Positions 34,286 through 43,214 of a stretch of DNA of 64,000 bases are shown piece by piece. This DNA comes from Castellaniella sp036379515 (GTDB lineage Bacteria > Pseudomonadota > Gammaproteobacteria > Burkholderiales > Burkholderiaceae_B). Position 1 is the stretch's first letter; every line of letters begins with the position of its first letter. Position numbers and translations under genes: made by a program. The stretch is from assembly GCF_036379515.1 (NCBI RefSeq), contig NZ_DASVGN010000038.1:190237-254236 (forward strand). The letters run 5' to 3'. Below the pieces are notes generated by a model that saw nothing but the letters and a program-made list of their open reading frames with translations, ran no database searches and was not told where the DNA came from.

Positions 34286-35038
34286 TCAGGCGTGCGTTTC
34301 TCGGGCGAGCAGTCGTGCGAGCGCGTCGGGCAAGCCGATGTTGGGCTTGACGGGAGGCTGGGCGAAACTGCCCTCAGTCGCCCCTTTTGGAGCCAATTGA
34401 GCGAGCGTTTGCGCATGGCAGACGGCACTCGAGACCCCATCTACGACTGGTACAGGAAGCCGGTCTTTCACACGGCGGGCGAGCCCGGCGAGCGGTGCGC
34501 CCGCAAGAATGATTACATCAGCGTTGTCCTGCCGTACCGCTTCGTGGCACAGTGCCACCAGCCTTTCTGCATGGTCGTCCTGTACGGTGCCGATATCTCG
34601 TAGCGGGCTTTCCAGGTGACGGATGCTGGCCAGGCGTGAGATCAGGCCGTTGCGCTCCACGTTCTCTCGGTACCAGGCCGTGATGCGTGGCGAAATGGCG
34701 ATGATCGAGAATCGCTGTCCTAGCAAGCAGGCACTCATGAGGGCTGCTTCCGTGAGGCCGACAACAGGGATGTCCAGCGCTTCCCGCAGGCCGGTGATGC
34801 CGGGGTCGCCAAAGGCCGCAACGATGAGGGCGTCATGCGCCGATGCATGTTCGAAAGCCAGAACGGCGGTGGCATATCCCGCAATGAGAGATTCAAAGCG
34901 GGTCTCGATATAGGCGACGCCGAGTTGTGCCGTCAGGGTGGTGATCTGCGTGCCAGGGGCGGCCGCCAGATGGGCTTCAGTGTCAATCAGCTTGCTGACA
35001 CTCGTCGAGATGTTGGGATTAATGATGAGCAGACGCAT
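34286..35038 (-). CDS. Asp/Glu/hydantoin racemase-family protein lacking both catalytic cysteines
   Basis: 250 aa with the fold start MRLLIINPNISTSVSKLI and two alpha/beta lobes. In hydantoin and allantoin racemases the motifs are CF-x-D(P/T)G and LGCAG; here they read AAFGDPG (near 87-93) and ILAGAPLAGLA (near 195-205), so the two acid/base cysteines are replaced by Ala and Gly. Two-base Cys racemisation is therefore unlikely; a lyase, decarboxylase or different isomerase activity is possible. It sits between the GntR regulator and a maleate isomerase-like gene. The ATG at 35038 has GGAG upstream. Confidence 0.8.
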   Translation of the reverse strand: MRLLIINPNISTSVSKLIDTEAHLAAAPGTQITTLTAQLGVAYIETRFESLIAGYATAVLAFEHASAHDALIVAAFGDPGITGLREALDIPVVGLTEAALMSACLLGQRFSIIAISPRITAWYRENVERNGLISRLASIRHLESPLRDIGTVQDDHAERLVALCHEAVRQDNADVIILAGAPLAGLARRVKDRLPVPVVDGVSSAVCHAQTLAQLAPKGATEGSFAQPPVKPNIGLPDALARLLARETHA

Positions 35039-35112
35039 GAGGAATCTCCGTTGAGGGGCGCAGGCCGACAGCACTGAGCGGGCTGTCGCCCCGTTGATAA
35101 CGTGGGGCGGGG

Positions 35113-35832
35113 TCAGTCGAAAAGGCGCCCCCAGCCTTTCACGGTGCCAGCAGGAACCCCCAGCATTTGCAGCGCCTTCCAGACTACGACCGATACCGAG
35201 TCGTAGAGCGGGATGCCAAGTTCCTCTTCCAGATCGTGGGCGAGGTGGGCCGCGCGTAAGTTGGTGCACATGACGGTCAGACCATCCGGTTTGTGTCGGG
35301 TCACCTCTCTGAGTAGATCAGCCAGAGTTTCGGGCGCAACCAAACCGAATGCGTGGTTGACTGTCAGGCTCAGGTGGGCCTCGGCCGAGCAGTCTATCCC
35401 GTGAGCTGCATAGTTCTTGATGATGAGATCTTGAACCTCTTGAATGTACGGCGAGACCAGACCCAGCTTGCGGATTTTGTCCCGCACGAGAAGCTCGTTG
35501 AGCGCCAGCACCGAAGTAGTCGCCGGAATGCCGGTCTCTTGTTCGATGGCCTTGCACAAGGCCTGGTCTTGTTCAACTCCCAACCAGCTGGCGGCTGTGC
35601 CGCTCCAGCAGATGACGCCGACTTTGGCGTCGGCTAGAAGTTTCGCCGCTTCCAGGATGGTGCCGATATCAAATTGACCAACCGATTGCGGTCGCAGCGA
35701 AATCTCGGTCACTCGGAAGCGAGAGAAGTGTGCAGAGACCCCCGGGACGTCGGCCAGGATAGCGCTTGTGAGCGGCTCCAATGCGGTATTCGAAGAAGGC
35801 GTCAGGACCCCGATGAATTGTTTGTTTGTCAT
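35113..35832 (-). CDS. Maleate cis-trans isomerase/arylmalonate decarboxylase-like protein
   Basis: 239 aa member of the Asp/Glu racemase superfamily, starting FIGVLTPSSNTALEPLTSA. It has both candidate catalytic cysteines, C75 (VGVICWSGTAAS) and C189 (LTVMCTNLRAA), as in maleate isomerase; arylmalonate decarboxylases keep only the second. It may isomerise maleate-type intermediates or racemise a hydantoin or amino acid, compensating for the cysteine-less neighbour. The MFS gene ends eight bases upstream of its start, so they are co-transcribed. Confidence 0.78.
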   Translation of the reverse strand: MTNKQFIGVLTPSSNTALEPLTSAILADVPGVSAHFSRFRVTEISLRPQSVGQFDIGTILEAAKLLADAKVGVICWSGTAASWLGVEQDQALCKAIEQETGIPATTSVLALNELLVRDKIRKLGLVSPYIQEVQDLIIKNYAAHGIDCSAEAHLSLTVNHAFGLVAPETLADLLREVTRHKPDGLTVMCTNLRAAHLAHDLEEELGIPLYDSVSVVVWKALQMLGVPAGTVKGWGRLFD

Positions 35833-35840
35833 GGTGGGCC

Positions 35841-37154
35841 TTAAACAGGGATCTTCTTGTTGTAGTCGATGAGCATGGTCGAAGCAATGAACAGGCCCAA
35901 CCCGGCACCGGCGAACATCATCAGTGCGTAGAAATAGGAGCCCGTGGTCTGGACGATGATGCCGACGATGATGGGGACCCCGATACCTGCACAATTACCA
36001 CCCAGGTTCATGAAGCCGCCGAGGAATCCCACCCGCTTGCGAGTACCGATGATGGACGGAATGGCCCAGAACACACCGCACCAGCGCAAGAAAAACAATG
36101 TGGCTGAAAGCAAGACTACGACTGCGATCGGATCTTTTACCTTTGACACGCTGTAGATGGCAATGGTGGCCAGGATGGAGGCAATGCCAAAGAGGGTGCG
36201 CAAGACTTTGCCTTGACTGGCACCGGAACTGATCCATTTGTCGGCGATCCATCCACCGACGAGTTCGCCCACAAAGCCGGCAAAAAACATGATGAAGATC
36301 GCACCGCCCATTTCTTTGATATTGAAGCCGTGGACTGCTGCCAGGTAGTTCGGCATCCAGGTCAGAAGGCCATAAAAAAGGGCGTTAAAGAACATCCAGC
36401 CCAGGAACATCCCCCACACCGAGCGATAAGCTAGAAAGTCCACGAGCTTGCCGCCCGTTGTGTCGGGTTCCAGGGCGGCATCTGCTGCATGGGCCGCTTC
36501 GATGTACTCGGCTTCAGCGTCGTTGACGGCCGGGTGTTGCCGTGGGTGGTCACGGATGACGTGCCAGGCCAGCCAGCCCGCGAACATGGTTCCCACACCG
36601 GCGACGATGAAGGCAATGCGCCACGAGCCGAACCAACCGATGAGTGCTGAAATGACGAGTGCGCCTAGCGCGGAACCCAGGGGAGCCCCGCCATCGAGAA
36701 GCGTTGCGCCGCGCCCACGCTCGGTTTGGGTCATCCAGATGCCGTTAAGCTTGCCGCCTGCCGGGTAGATGGGGGCTTCGGCAGCACCTAACCCCAGCCG
36801 TGTGGCTGCAAGACCGATCCACCCCGTGCAGACGCTGGCGATTGCCTGAAACAACCCCCATCCGATCGTGGCACCCACGATGGTCCTTCTGGGTCCAAAG
36901 CGATCAGCCAGCATGCCGCCTGGGATTTGCATGAACGCATAAGTCCAGAAGAACGAGCTCAGCAAAATACCTTGAGTGGTGGGGCCGATTTTGAACTCTT
37001 CGCCAATCAAGGGCATGGCGACCGAGATTGACGCTCGATCGATGTAGTTGATCGAGATCAGCAGCAGCATCAGAAGAAAGATGTGCCATCGGACGCGGGT
37101 GGGTGCTGCGCTGCTGACTGAAGCTTGGGGCGAAGCGGTAGCTGCTTGGCTCAT
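35841..37154 (-). CDS. MFS transporter, anion:cation symporter (ACS) family
   Basis: 437 aa, 12 TM segments. ACS-type N-terminal motif NYIDRASISVAMPLIGEEF near 40-58, GGMLADRFGPRRTIVG near 88-103, a cytoplasmic loop at about 215-255, and GWIADKW in the second half. Family substrates are organic anions (glucarate, tartrate, phthalate, pantothenate); here, by context, a hydantoin, ureido acid or dicarboxylate. The ATG at 37154 has GGAGAC upstream; an in-frame extension to 37208 has no support. It heads the minus-strand arm of the cluster, divergent from the hydantoinase. Confidence 0.85.
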   Translation of the reverse strand: MSQAATASPQASVSSAAPTRVRWHIFLLMLLLISINYIDRASISVAMPLIGEEFKIGPTTQGILLSSFFWTYAFMQIPGGMLADRFGPRRTIVGATIGWGLFQAIASVCTGWIGLAATRLGLGAAEAPIYPAGGKLNGIWMTQTERGRGATLLDGGAPLGSALGALVISALIGWFGSWRIAFIVAGVGTMFAGWLAWHVIRDHPRQHPAVNDAEAEYIEAAHAADAALEPDTTGGKLVDFLAYRSVWGMFLGWMFFNALFYGLLTWMPNYLAAVHGFNIKEMGGAIFIMFFAGFVGELVGGWIADKWISSGASQGKVLRTLFGIASILATIAIYSVSKVKDPIAVVVLLSATLFFLRWCGVFWAIPSIIGTRKRVGFLGGFMNLGGNCAGIGVPIIVGIIVQTTGSYFYALMMFAGAGLGLFIASTMLIDYNKKIPV

Positions 37155-37237
37155 GGTTGTCTCCGTTATATGGACCCCAAAGGGGCGTGTCTCACTTGAC
37201 GAAGCCATGATAGATTTCTTTCATCATTGTCAAAATA

Positions 37238-37249
37238 AGTGTTAACACT
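37238..37249. promoter_or_regulatory. 12-bp perfect palindrome, candidate regulator site
   Basis: AGTGTTAACACT, in the MFS/hydantoinase divergent region. It is AT-rich and next to a second dyad, as expected for a repressor such as the cluster's GntR protein. No biochemical basis. Confidence 0.5.
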
Positions 37250-37253
37250 ACTG

Positions 37254-37269
37254 TCAACAATAATGTTGA
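37254..37269. promoter_or_regulatory. Second palindrome, candidate regulator site
   Basis: TCAACA-ATAA-TGTTGA is a perfect 6-bp inverted repeat with a four-base spacer, starting four bases after the first palindrome. Its half-site AACA/TGTT recurs in the first one (GTTAACAC), suggesting one protein binds both. Confidence 0.5.
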
Positions 37270-37330
37270 GTTAATAATATGTATCAGTGGCCTCTACGCC
37301 TAAATCACCCGCACAGAACGGAGTCGCAAT

Positions 37331-38737
37331 ATGGGTAGCAAATACGATTTGATGATTACAAACGCCGAGGTGGTCACTGCCTCGGATCTATTCTTCGCCG
37401 ATATTGCAGTCAGAGGCGGCAAGATCGAGGCGCTGGGCCATGATCTGGGTGAAGCAGAGCGAGTGATTGATGCGAAAGGCTTGCTGGCTCTGCCTGGAGG
37501 CGTAGATGCGCATTGTCACCTGGATCAGCCTCAGGAAATCGGCCATATGGCAGATGATTTCGAGAGCGGTTCGCGCTCGGCTGCATGCGGAGGGACGACC
37601 ACGATCATTCCATTTGCGGCGCAGATGCGTGGGCAATCACTGCGGGCCGCGGTAGAAGACTATCACCGGCGAGCCGGTCGGAAGTCCTGCCTGGATTACG
37701 CCTTTCACATGATTATCACCGACCCGACACCCAAGGTCTTGAAAGACGAGTTGCCTGCTCTCATCCAAGAGGGCTACACCTCATTCAAGATCTACATGAC
37801 CTATGACGACTTGAAGCTTGATGACCGTCAGATTCTGGACGTGCTCACAGTAGCCCACGAGCACGGTGCGCTGGTCATGGTCCACGCTGAGAATTCCGAT
37901 TGCATTTCTTGGCTGACGGATCGCTTGGTAGCAGACGGGAAGACGGCGCCCAAATACCACGCTGTTTCGCGTCCGCAGGCGGTAGAACGCGAGGCAACCC
38001 ACCGAGCCATTACTTTTTCAGAGCTGACCGATGTGCCGATTTTGATCGTGCACGTCTCGGGAGCCGAAGCCATTGAGCAGATCCGCTGGGCACATGGGCG
38101 CGGCATGCGAATTTTTGCGGAAACCTGTCCTCAATACCTGTACCTGACGGCGGATGATCTGGACCAGCATGGGTATGAAGGCGCCAAGTGTGTATGCAGC
38201 CCTCCGCCGCGCGACCCGCAGAATCAAGAAGCAGTCTGGCGTGCATTGGCGCACAACGTATTTTCGGTATTTTCGTCCGATCATGCGCCGTATTCGTTCG
38301 ACGACGCTGAAGGCAAAAAGCTGGGTGGGCACGAATTGCACTTTCATCACATTCCCAACGGGATCCCTGGCCTGGAGACACGGCTACCACTTCTGTTTTC
38401 AGGCGGTGTTGTGGGTGGGCGAATCAGTATTCATCAGTTCGTGGCCATGACTTCGACTCAACCTGCCAAGCTGTACGGTCTGTACCCGCGCAAAGGGTCG
38501 ATTGTGGTGGGAGCTGACGCTGATATCGCGCTGTGGGACCCTGAAGTCAAGGTTTCAATCCACAACACCATGTTGCACCACAACGTGGATTACACCCCTT
38601 ACGAGGGCATCGCCATCACGGGTTGGCCGGTGATGACATTCTCGCGGGGGCAACTGGTGGCCAAATCTTTCGAATATCTCGGCCACTCCGGGCATGGGCA
38701 GTTCATGCCGTGTGGCAAGCCTGTTCTCTCGCTGTGA
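37331..38737 (+). CDS. Hydantoinase/dihydropyrimidinase-family amidohydrolase
   Basis: 468 aa cyclic-amide hydrolase with a binuclear metal centre. H61-x-H63 (GGVDAHCHLD), carbamylated K153 (SFKIYMTYDD), H185 (MVHAEN), H241 (VHVSGAE) and D317 (SSDHAPY) are all present. It opens hydantoins or dihydropyrimidines to N-carbamoyl acids. No N-carbamoylase gene is in the cluster, so the product must be handled elsewhere or the substrate differs. Divergent from the transporter, with two palindromes between them. Transcription ends before the terminator shared with sufT. Confidence 0.9.
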   Translation: MGSKYDLMITNAEVVTASDLFFADIAVRGGKIEALGHDLGEAERVIDAKGLLALPGGVDAHCHLDQPQEIGHMADDFESGSRSAACGGTTTIIPFAAQMRGQSLRAAVEDYHRRAGRKSCLDYAFHMIITDPTPKVLKDELPALIQEGYTSFKIYMTYDDLKLDDRQILDVLTVAHEHGALVMVHAENSDCISWLTDRLVADGKTAPKYHAVSRPQAVEREATHRAITFSELTDVPILIVHVSGAEAIEQIRWAHGRGMRIFAETCPQYLYLTADDLDQHGYEGAKCVCSPPPRDPQNQEAVWRALAHNVFSVFSSDHAPYSFDDAEGKKLGGHELHFHHIPNGIPGLETRLPLLFSGGVVGGRISIHQFVAMTSTQPAKLYGLYPRKGSIVVGADADIALWDPEVKVSIHNTMLHHNVDYTPYEGIAITGWPVMTFSRGQLVAKSFEYLGHSGHGQFMPCGKPVLSL

Positions 38738-38763
38738 GGCGGCGTGGGGGCTTGGCTCGCGTG

Positions 38764-38802
38764 TGAAAAAAAGGGCTTACAGACCAGGATCTGTAAGCCC
38801 TT
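38764..38802 (-). terminator. Intrinsic terminator of the suf operon
   Basis: A perfect 13-bp stem (AAGGGCTTACAGA with TCTGTAAGCCCTT) is followed on the minus strand by a run of seven T. It is 33 bases past the sufT stop. The minus-strand sequence TTATCAAGGGCTTACAGA is identical to the start of the tRNA-Pro terminator. On the plus strand it may also stop hydantoinase transcripts. Confidence 0.9.
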
Positions 38803-38834
38803 GATAAATCACCGCCAGCTCTGCGGCCGCACCG

Positions 38835-39392
38835 CTACAGCAAGCCGAGCTGCAACTTCGCTGGTTCGCTGATCATGTCACGGCTCCAAGGCGGGTCCCA
38901 GACGAGATCGACCACCGCCTCGTCCACACCTTCGATGTTGAGCAGCTTGTTGCGAGCTTCATCCGAGATCATGGTCCCCATGCCGCAACCGGCGGCGGTG
39001 AGTGTCATGGACATCTCGATACGAAAGCGTTCGGGCGCGCCCGCAGGCTCTACCTTGAGGCTGTAGACCAGGCCAAGGTTCACGATGTCGACCGGGATTT
39101 CTGGATCGTAGCAGGTGGACAGGATTTCCCAGGCAGCGTCCTCGACGGCATCAGCCGTAATGGGGCCTTCGTGCTTGTGCTCGACCGACTCGGTGGGCTC
39201 AAAGCCCAACGCATCGCCATCCTTGCCTTCGACCCGATACAGGTTGCCTTCTACCATCACGGTATAGGTGCCACCCAGCTGCTGCGTGATGGTCGCCTCG
39301 CAGCCCGCCTCGATGGTGACTGGGGACCCGTATGGCACCGTCACAGCGGCGCAATCGCGGCTGACGATAACTTCCTGACGTTCCATGCCCAT
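38835..39392 (-). CDS. sufT: SufT (MIP18/DUF59 Fe-S maturation factor)
   Basis: 185 aa. The N-terminal domain of about 70 residues (VPYGSPVTIEAGCEATITQQ, GGTYTVMVEGN) and the C-terminal MIP18 domain with DPEIPVDIVNLGLVY and TLTAAGCGMGTMI match SufT, which assists Fe-S maturation of client enzymes such as lipoate synthase and aconitase. It is last in the suf operon, 21 bases after sufU, and followed by a terminator. Confidence 0.92.
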   Translation of the reverse strand: MGMERQEVIVSRDCAAVTVPYGSPVTIEAGCEATITQQLGGTYTVMVEGNLYRVEGKDGDALGFEPTESVEHKHEGPITADAVEDAAWEILSTCYDPEIPVDIVNLGLVYSLKVEPAGAPERFRIEMSMTLTAAGCGMGTMISDEARNKLLNIEGVDEAVVDLVWDPPWSRDMISEPAKLQLGLL

Positions 39393-39413
39393 TGCAATAC
39401 CTTCTGATTCAGA

Positions 39414-39866
39414 TTATTCGGTCACAGCCATGTCACCCGCATGGGTGATGGCATTGTGCAGCGTGTGCCAGGCCAGCGTCGCGCATTTGACCCGCGACGG
39501 AAACTCGCGCACCCCAGACAAGGCCTCGAGTTTGCCCAGATCACAGTCCGGGTGTGCTTCGGTGAGCATGGCGTGGATATTCTCGAACAAGGCTTCCACC
39601 TCGTCGACAGGCATGCCACGCACCGCTTCAGTCATGAGTGACGCAGAAGCCTTGGAGATGGCACAACCGTGGCCGATGAAGCTCACGTCCTGTACCACAC
39701 CATCGGCCACCTTCACGAACACCGTGAGTTGGTCGCCACACAGGTGGTTGAAGCCATTGGCATGATCCGAGGCATCTTCCATGACATGGAAGTTGCGCGG
39801 ATTGCGGTTGTGATCAAAGATGACTTCCTGATACAGGTCTCTCAGGCCGTCGCCAGAATCTCTCAT
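39414..39866 (-). CDS. sufU: SufU/IscU-like Fe-S scaffold or sulfur acceptor
   Basis: 150 aa NifU_N-family protein. Ligand residues C43/D45 (HLCGDQ), C68 (GHGCAISKAS) and C128 (VKCATLAW) are intact, giving the Zn/Fe-S binding set. In SUF operons without SufE it accepts sulfur from SufS. Its ATG overlaps the sufS stop (ATGA). Confidence 0.93.
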   Translation of the reverse strand: MRDSGDGLRDLYQEVIFDHNRNPRNFHVMEDASDHANGFNHLCGDQLTVFVKVADGVVQDVSFIGHGCAISKASASLMTEAVRGMPVDEVEALFENIHAMLTEAHPDCDLGKLEALSGVREFPSRVKCATLAWHTLHNAITHAGDMAVTE

Positions 39867-41110
39867 CGAGACACTCCAAACAGTTTCTGTGCTTTTTGCA
39901 CGCCCGCCACCAGAGCGTCGACGTCGCGGCTGTCGTTATACAGTGCAAAGGATGCGCGAGCAGTACCCGGAATACCGAACCGCGTCATGAGCGGCATGGC
40001 GCAATGGTGTCCTGCACGGATGGCAACCCCCTCGGTGTCGAGAATGGTGCCCAGATCGTGCGGATGGATGTCATCCACCAGGAAGGACAAAATGCCCGCC
40101 TTGTGAGGTGCCGTGCCGATGATCCGTACACCCGGCAGCGCCTGCATGCGCTCGGTGGCCTCGTTCAGCAGGACGGCCTCGTGGGCCGCAATACGGTCCA
40201 GGCCCACACCCAGCACGTAGTCGATCGCAACCCCCAGCACGACGGCGCCCGCGATGTTGGCCGTACCCGCTTCGAAGCGCTGCGGGCCGCTGGCCCAGGT
40301 GCTATGCTCAAAGCTGACGGTACGAATCATGTCGCCGCCGCCTTGCCAGGGCGGCAGATCGGCCAGAATGGCACTGCGCACATACAAGGCGCCGATGCCC
40401 GTAGGGCCGTAGATCTTGTGGCCGGAGAACGCGTAAAAGTCGCAATCCAGCGCCTGCACGTCCACCTTGGCATGCGCGACGGCCTGAGCGCCGTCCACCA
40501 ACACCAGTGCCCCAGCCGCATGCGCCATGCGCACCAGATCGGCCACGGGGTTCACGGTACCCAAGGCATTGGACACATGGGCGAGGCCCACCAGGCGGGT
40601 ATGTTCATTCAGCTGGCTGCGAAAATCTGCAACATCCAGCTCGCCATCGTCCAGCACCTTGGCGTGACGCAGTACAGCCCCGGTGCGCTCGCACAGCAGT
40701 TGCCAAGGCACGATATTGGAGTGGTGCTCCATATCCGTCACCAGAATCTCGTCGCCCGCCTTCAGCTGCAAGCCCCACGTCTGCGCTACCAGATTGATGG
40801 ATTCGGTGGTGCCCCGGGTGAAGATGATGTCCTTGGCTTTGGGAGCGTTGAGCAGCCGGCGCACTTGCTCGCGGCCTTCTTCATAGCGGTCGGTCGCGTG
40901 CTGCGAGAGCCAATGCACACCCCGGTGGATGTTGGCATTGGAATGCTCGTAGAACTCCGTAAGAGCGTCAATGACCACGCTCGGCTTTTGCGTCGTGGCG
41001 CCGTTATCCAGGTAAGCCAGGCGTTTGCCGCGTACAGCTTGCGACAAAATGGGGAAATCGGCGCTGCGGTCCAACAGGCTGGCCTCCAGGGCCGTCACAG
41101 GCGCGTTCAT
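39863..41110 (-). CDS. sufS: Cysteine desulfurase SufS
   Basis: PLP enzyme releasing sulfur from cysteine for cluster assembly. 415 aa. LAYLDNGATTQKP near the start, PLP Lys in FSGHKIYGPTG, and the active-site Cys in AIRAGHHCAMPLM near 370. Group II desulfurases need an acceptor, provided here by SufU. The ATG at 41110 overlaps the sufD stop by four bases. Confidence 0.96.
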   Translation of the reverse strand: MNAPVTALEASLLDRSADFPILSQAVRGKRLAYLDNGATTQKPSVVIDALTEFYEHSNANIHRGVHWLSQHATDRYEEGREQVRRLLNAPKAKDIIFTRGTTESINLVAQTWGLQLKAGDEILVTDMEHHSNIVPWQLLCERTGAVLRHAKVLDDGELDVADFRSQLNEHTRLVGLAHVSNALGTVNPVADLVRMAHAAGALVLVDGAQAVAHAKVDVQALDCDFYAFSGHKIYGPTGIGALYVRSAILADLPPWQGGGDMIRTVSFEHSTWASGPQRFEAGTANIAGAVVLGVAIDYVLGVGLDRIAAHEAVLLNEATERMQALPGVRIIGTAPHKAGILSFLVDDIHPHDLGTILDTEGVAIRAGHHCAMPLMTRFGIPGTARASFALYNDSRDVDALVAGVQKAQKLFGVSR

Positions 41111-42417
41111 GCTGCTTCCTCCATGAAGGCGCCACCCGGCAGCAAGGCCCGGATAGCGTGCTCGACGCGGTGACGCAAGACTGGCAGCTCGATGCGCGCC
41201 ACGCTGGTGGCCGCAAAAGCGTACGTCAGAATATCGCGGGCACGGGCTTCGTCTATCCCGCGGGTGCGCAGATAGAACAGGCTTTCGGGGTCGATCTGCC
41301 CTACCGTGGCGCCATGGGCGCACTTGACGTCATCGGCATAGATTTCCAGCTCAGGCCGGGCATCCGACTTGGCCAAGCGGGACAACAACAAGCTGTCGGT
41401 ACGCTGGACGGCATCGGTACCATCGGCACCATCCGCCACCAGAATCTTGCCGTGAAACACGCCATGCCCAGTATCGGCCATGATGCCTCGATAGGTTTCA
41501 TGGCTGACGCAGCGGGGCTTCTCGTGTGCAATCAGCGTGTGATGATCCACATGCCGGCGCTTGTCCACGTAGTAGAGCCCATTGAACATGGTCTCGCAGC
41601 GCTCGTCGTCGAAGTGCGTGATGATGTCGTGGCGTGACAGGCGTGCCCCCAACGATACGGAGTGCGAACCAAAGTACGAGCCATGCTCCTGTGTGGCCTC
41701 GATCTCGCCCAGATGCCAGGCTTGCTCGGATTCCTGCTGCAGCTTGATGTGCGTGATGCGTGCATCGCGGTCAAGCTGCAAGCGTGTCACGGCATGCCTG
41801 AAGTTGGCCGCCCCCGGGACTCCGATGTAATGTTCGACGACCGTGGCCTGCGCGCCTGCACCCGCCACGATCACGTGACGCAGAAAGTGAGCCGCCTTGG
41901 GAGAGGCCGCCGCACACACGATGTGGATGGGCTGCTCGGCGACCGCAGAGGCGGCCAGCTGCACCCAGGCGCCATCGCTGGCGAGCGCCAGGTTCAGGGC
42001 GCTGGTGCCATAGCCCTGCTCAGGCTTGCCATACAGGGCCTGAATCGCATCGGCATCGTGCTGCCAACCCCGTGACAGGGCGGATACCACCACACCGTCT
42101 GGCAATTCGCTCAGATCAGACAGAGATTCGTCGAACGCGCCATCCACGAACACCAGCCAATGCCCAGACTCCCCCGCCTTCAATGCGGCAATCTGCTCGG
42201 CCACCGATTGGCGATCGCCTTCCTGAAATGTCGCTGCAGCCAGCGGTGACAGCGACGTGTGATGCCAGGCCTCGATCTTGGTGGTCGGCCAGCCTTCGGT
42301 CATGAAGCGATCCAGCGCCTGTTGGCGCAGGTCCTTCAGCCAAGGTAGCGCAGCACCGGGCAAAGCACCTGCACGCTGTGCAAAGGTGTCCGCCCAAAAT
42401 TGGAGATCGCCGCTCAT
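41107..42417 (-). CDS. sufD: SufD, Fe-S assembly scaffold subunit
   Basis: 436 aa beta-helix protein of the SufBC2D scaffold. The N-terminal helical region is at about 1-130; the core carries family signatures SHETYRGIMADTGHGVFHGKI and VKCAHGATVGQIDPESLFYL (the conserved Cys-x-His after the core). ATGA overlaps with sufC upstream and sufS downstream show tight coupling. Confidence 0.95.
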   Translation of the reverse strand: MSGDLQFWADTFAQRAGALPGAALPWLKDLRQQALDRFMTEGWPTTKIEAWHHTSLSPLAAATFQEGDRQSVAEQIAALKAGESGHWLVFVDGAFDESLSDLSELPDGVVVSALSRGWQHDADAIQALYGKPEQGYGTSALNLALASDGAWVQLAASAVAEQPIHIVCAAASPKAAHFLRHVIVAGAGAQATVVEHYIGVPGAANFRHAVTRLQLDRDARITHIKLQQESEQAWHLGEIEATQEHGSYFGSHSVSLGARLSRHDIITHFDDERCETMFNGLYYVDKRRHVDHHTLIAHEKPRCVSHETYRGIMADTGHGVFHGKILVADGADGTDAVQRTDSLLLSRLAKSDARPELEIYADDVKCAHGATVGQIDPESLFYLRTRGIDEARARDILTYAFAATSVARIELPVLRHRVEHAIRALLPGGAFMEEAA

Positions 42418-43205
42418 GCCGACGCTCCTCGCCCCATGGCGCGGCGCAACGGACGAGCCGGCGTGGCTTCGTCGATCCAGCCATAGCCCTTTGCTTCGAG
42501 TTCGAGAGCAAGTTCTTTGCCTCCCGAACGCACGATCTTCCCGTGTGCGAGCACGTGTACAAAGTCCGGCACGATGTAATCCAGCAAACGCTGATAGTGC
42601 GTGATGACGATCATGGACCGCTCAGGAGCGCGCAGACGGTTCACGCCATCGGCCACGATCTTGAGCGCGTCGATGTCCAGCCCGGAGTCGGTCTCGTCCA
42701 GAATGGCCAGCTTGGGTTCGAGCAGCGACATCTGCAGCACTTCGTTGCGCTTCTTTTCGCCCCCCGAGAATCCCTCGTTCACGGAGCGGTAAAGGAATTC
42801 ATCCTTCATGCCCACGAGCTTCATTTCTTCTTTGGCCTTCTTGACGAAATCCATGGCATCGAGCTCGGGCAGGCCACGCTTGCGGCGCATGGCATTGACT
42901 GAGGCACGCATGAAATACGCGTTGGAGACGCCAGGAACCTCAATGGGGTACTGGAACGCCAGGAAGATGCCTGCACGCGCACGCTCTTCGACCGGCAAGG
43001 CAAGCAGATCCTGGCCTTCGAATTCGACTGTCCCTTCAGTGACCTTATAGGCTTCGCGCCCCGTCAGCACCTGAGACAGCGTGCTCTTGCCCGCCCCGTT
43101 GGGGCCCATGATGGCGTGGATTTCGCCCGGATTGATGACGAGGTCCAGACCTCGCAGGATTTCTTTGCCTTCGACCGAGGCGTGCAGATTCTTGATATTC
43201 AGCAT
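42414..43205 (-). CDS. sufC: SufC, ABC-type ATPase of the Fe-S scaffold
   Basis: 263 aa cytosolic ATPase. Walker A GPNGAGKSTLSQVL near 35, signature GFSGGEKKRNEVLQMSLLEP, Walker B LAILDETDSGLDIDAL, all typical of SufC. The C-terminus is about 12 residues longer than usual. It drives conformational change in SufBC2D. Nine bases after sufB; overlaps sufD. Confidence 0.97.
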   Translation of the reverse strand: MLNIKNLHASVEGKEILRGLDLVINPGEIHAIMGPNGAGKSTLSQVLTGREAYKVTEGTVEFEGQDLLALPVEERARAGIFLAFQYPIEVPGVSNAYFMRASVNAMRRKRGLPELDAMDFVKKAKEEMKLVGMKDEFLYRSVNEGFSGGEKKRNEVLQMSLLEPKLAILDETDSGLDIDALKIVADGVNRLRAPERSMIVITHYQRLLDYIVPDFVHVLAHGKIVRSGGKELALELEAKGYGWIDEATPARPLRRAMGRGASA

Positions 43206-43214
43206 GATGGCTCC

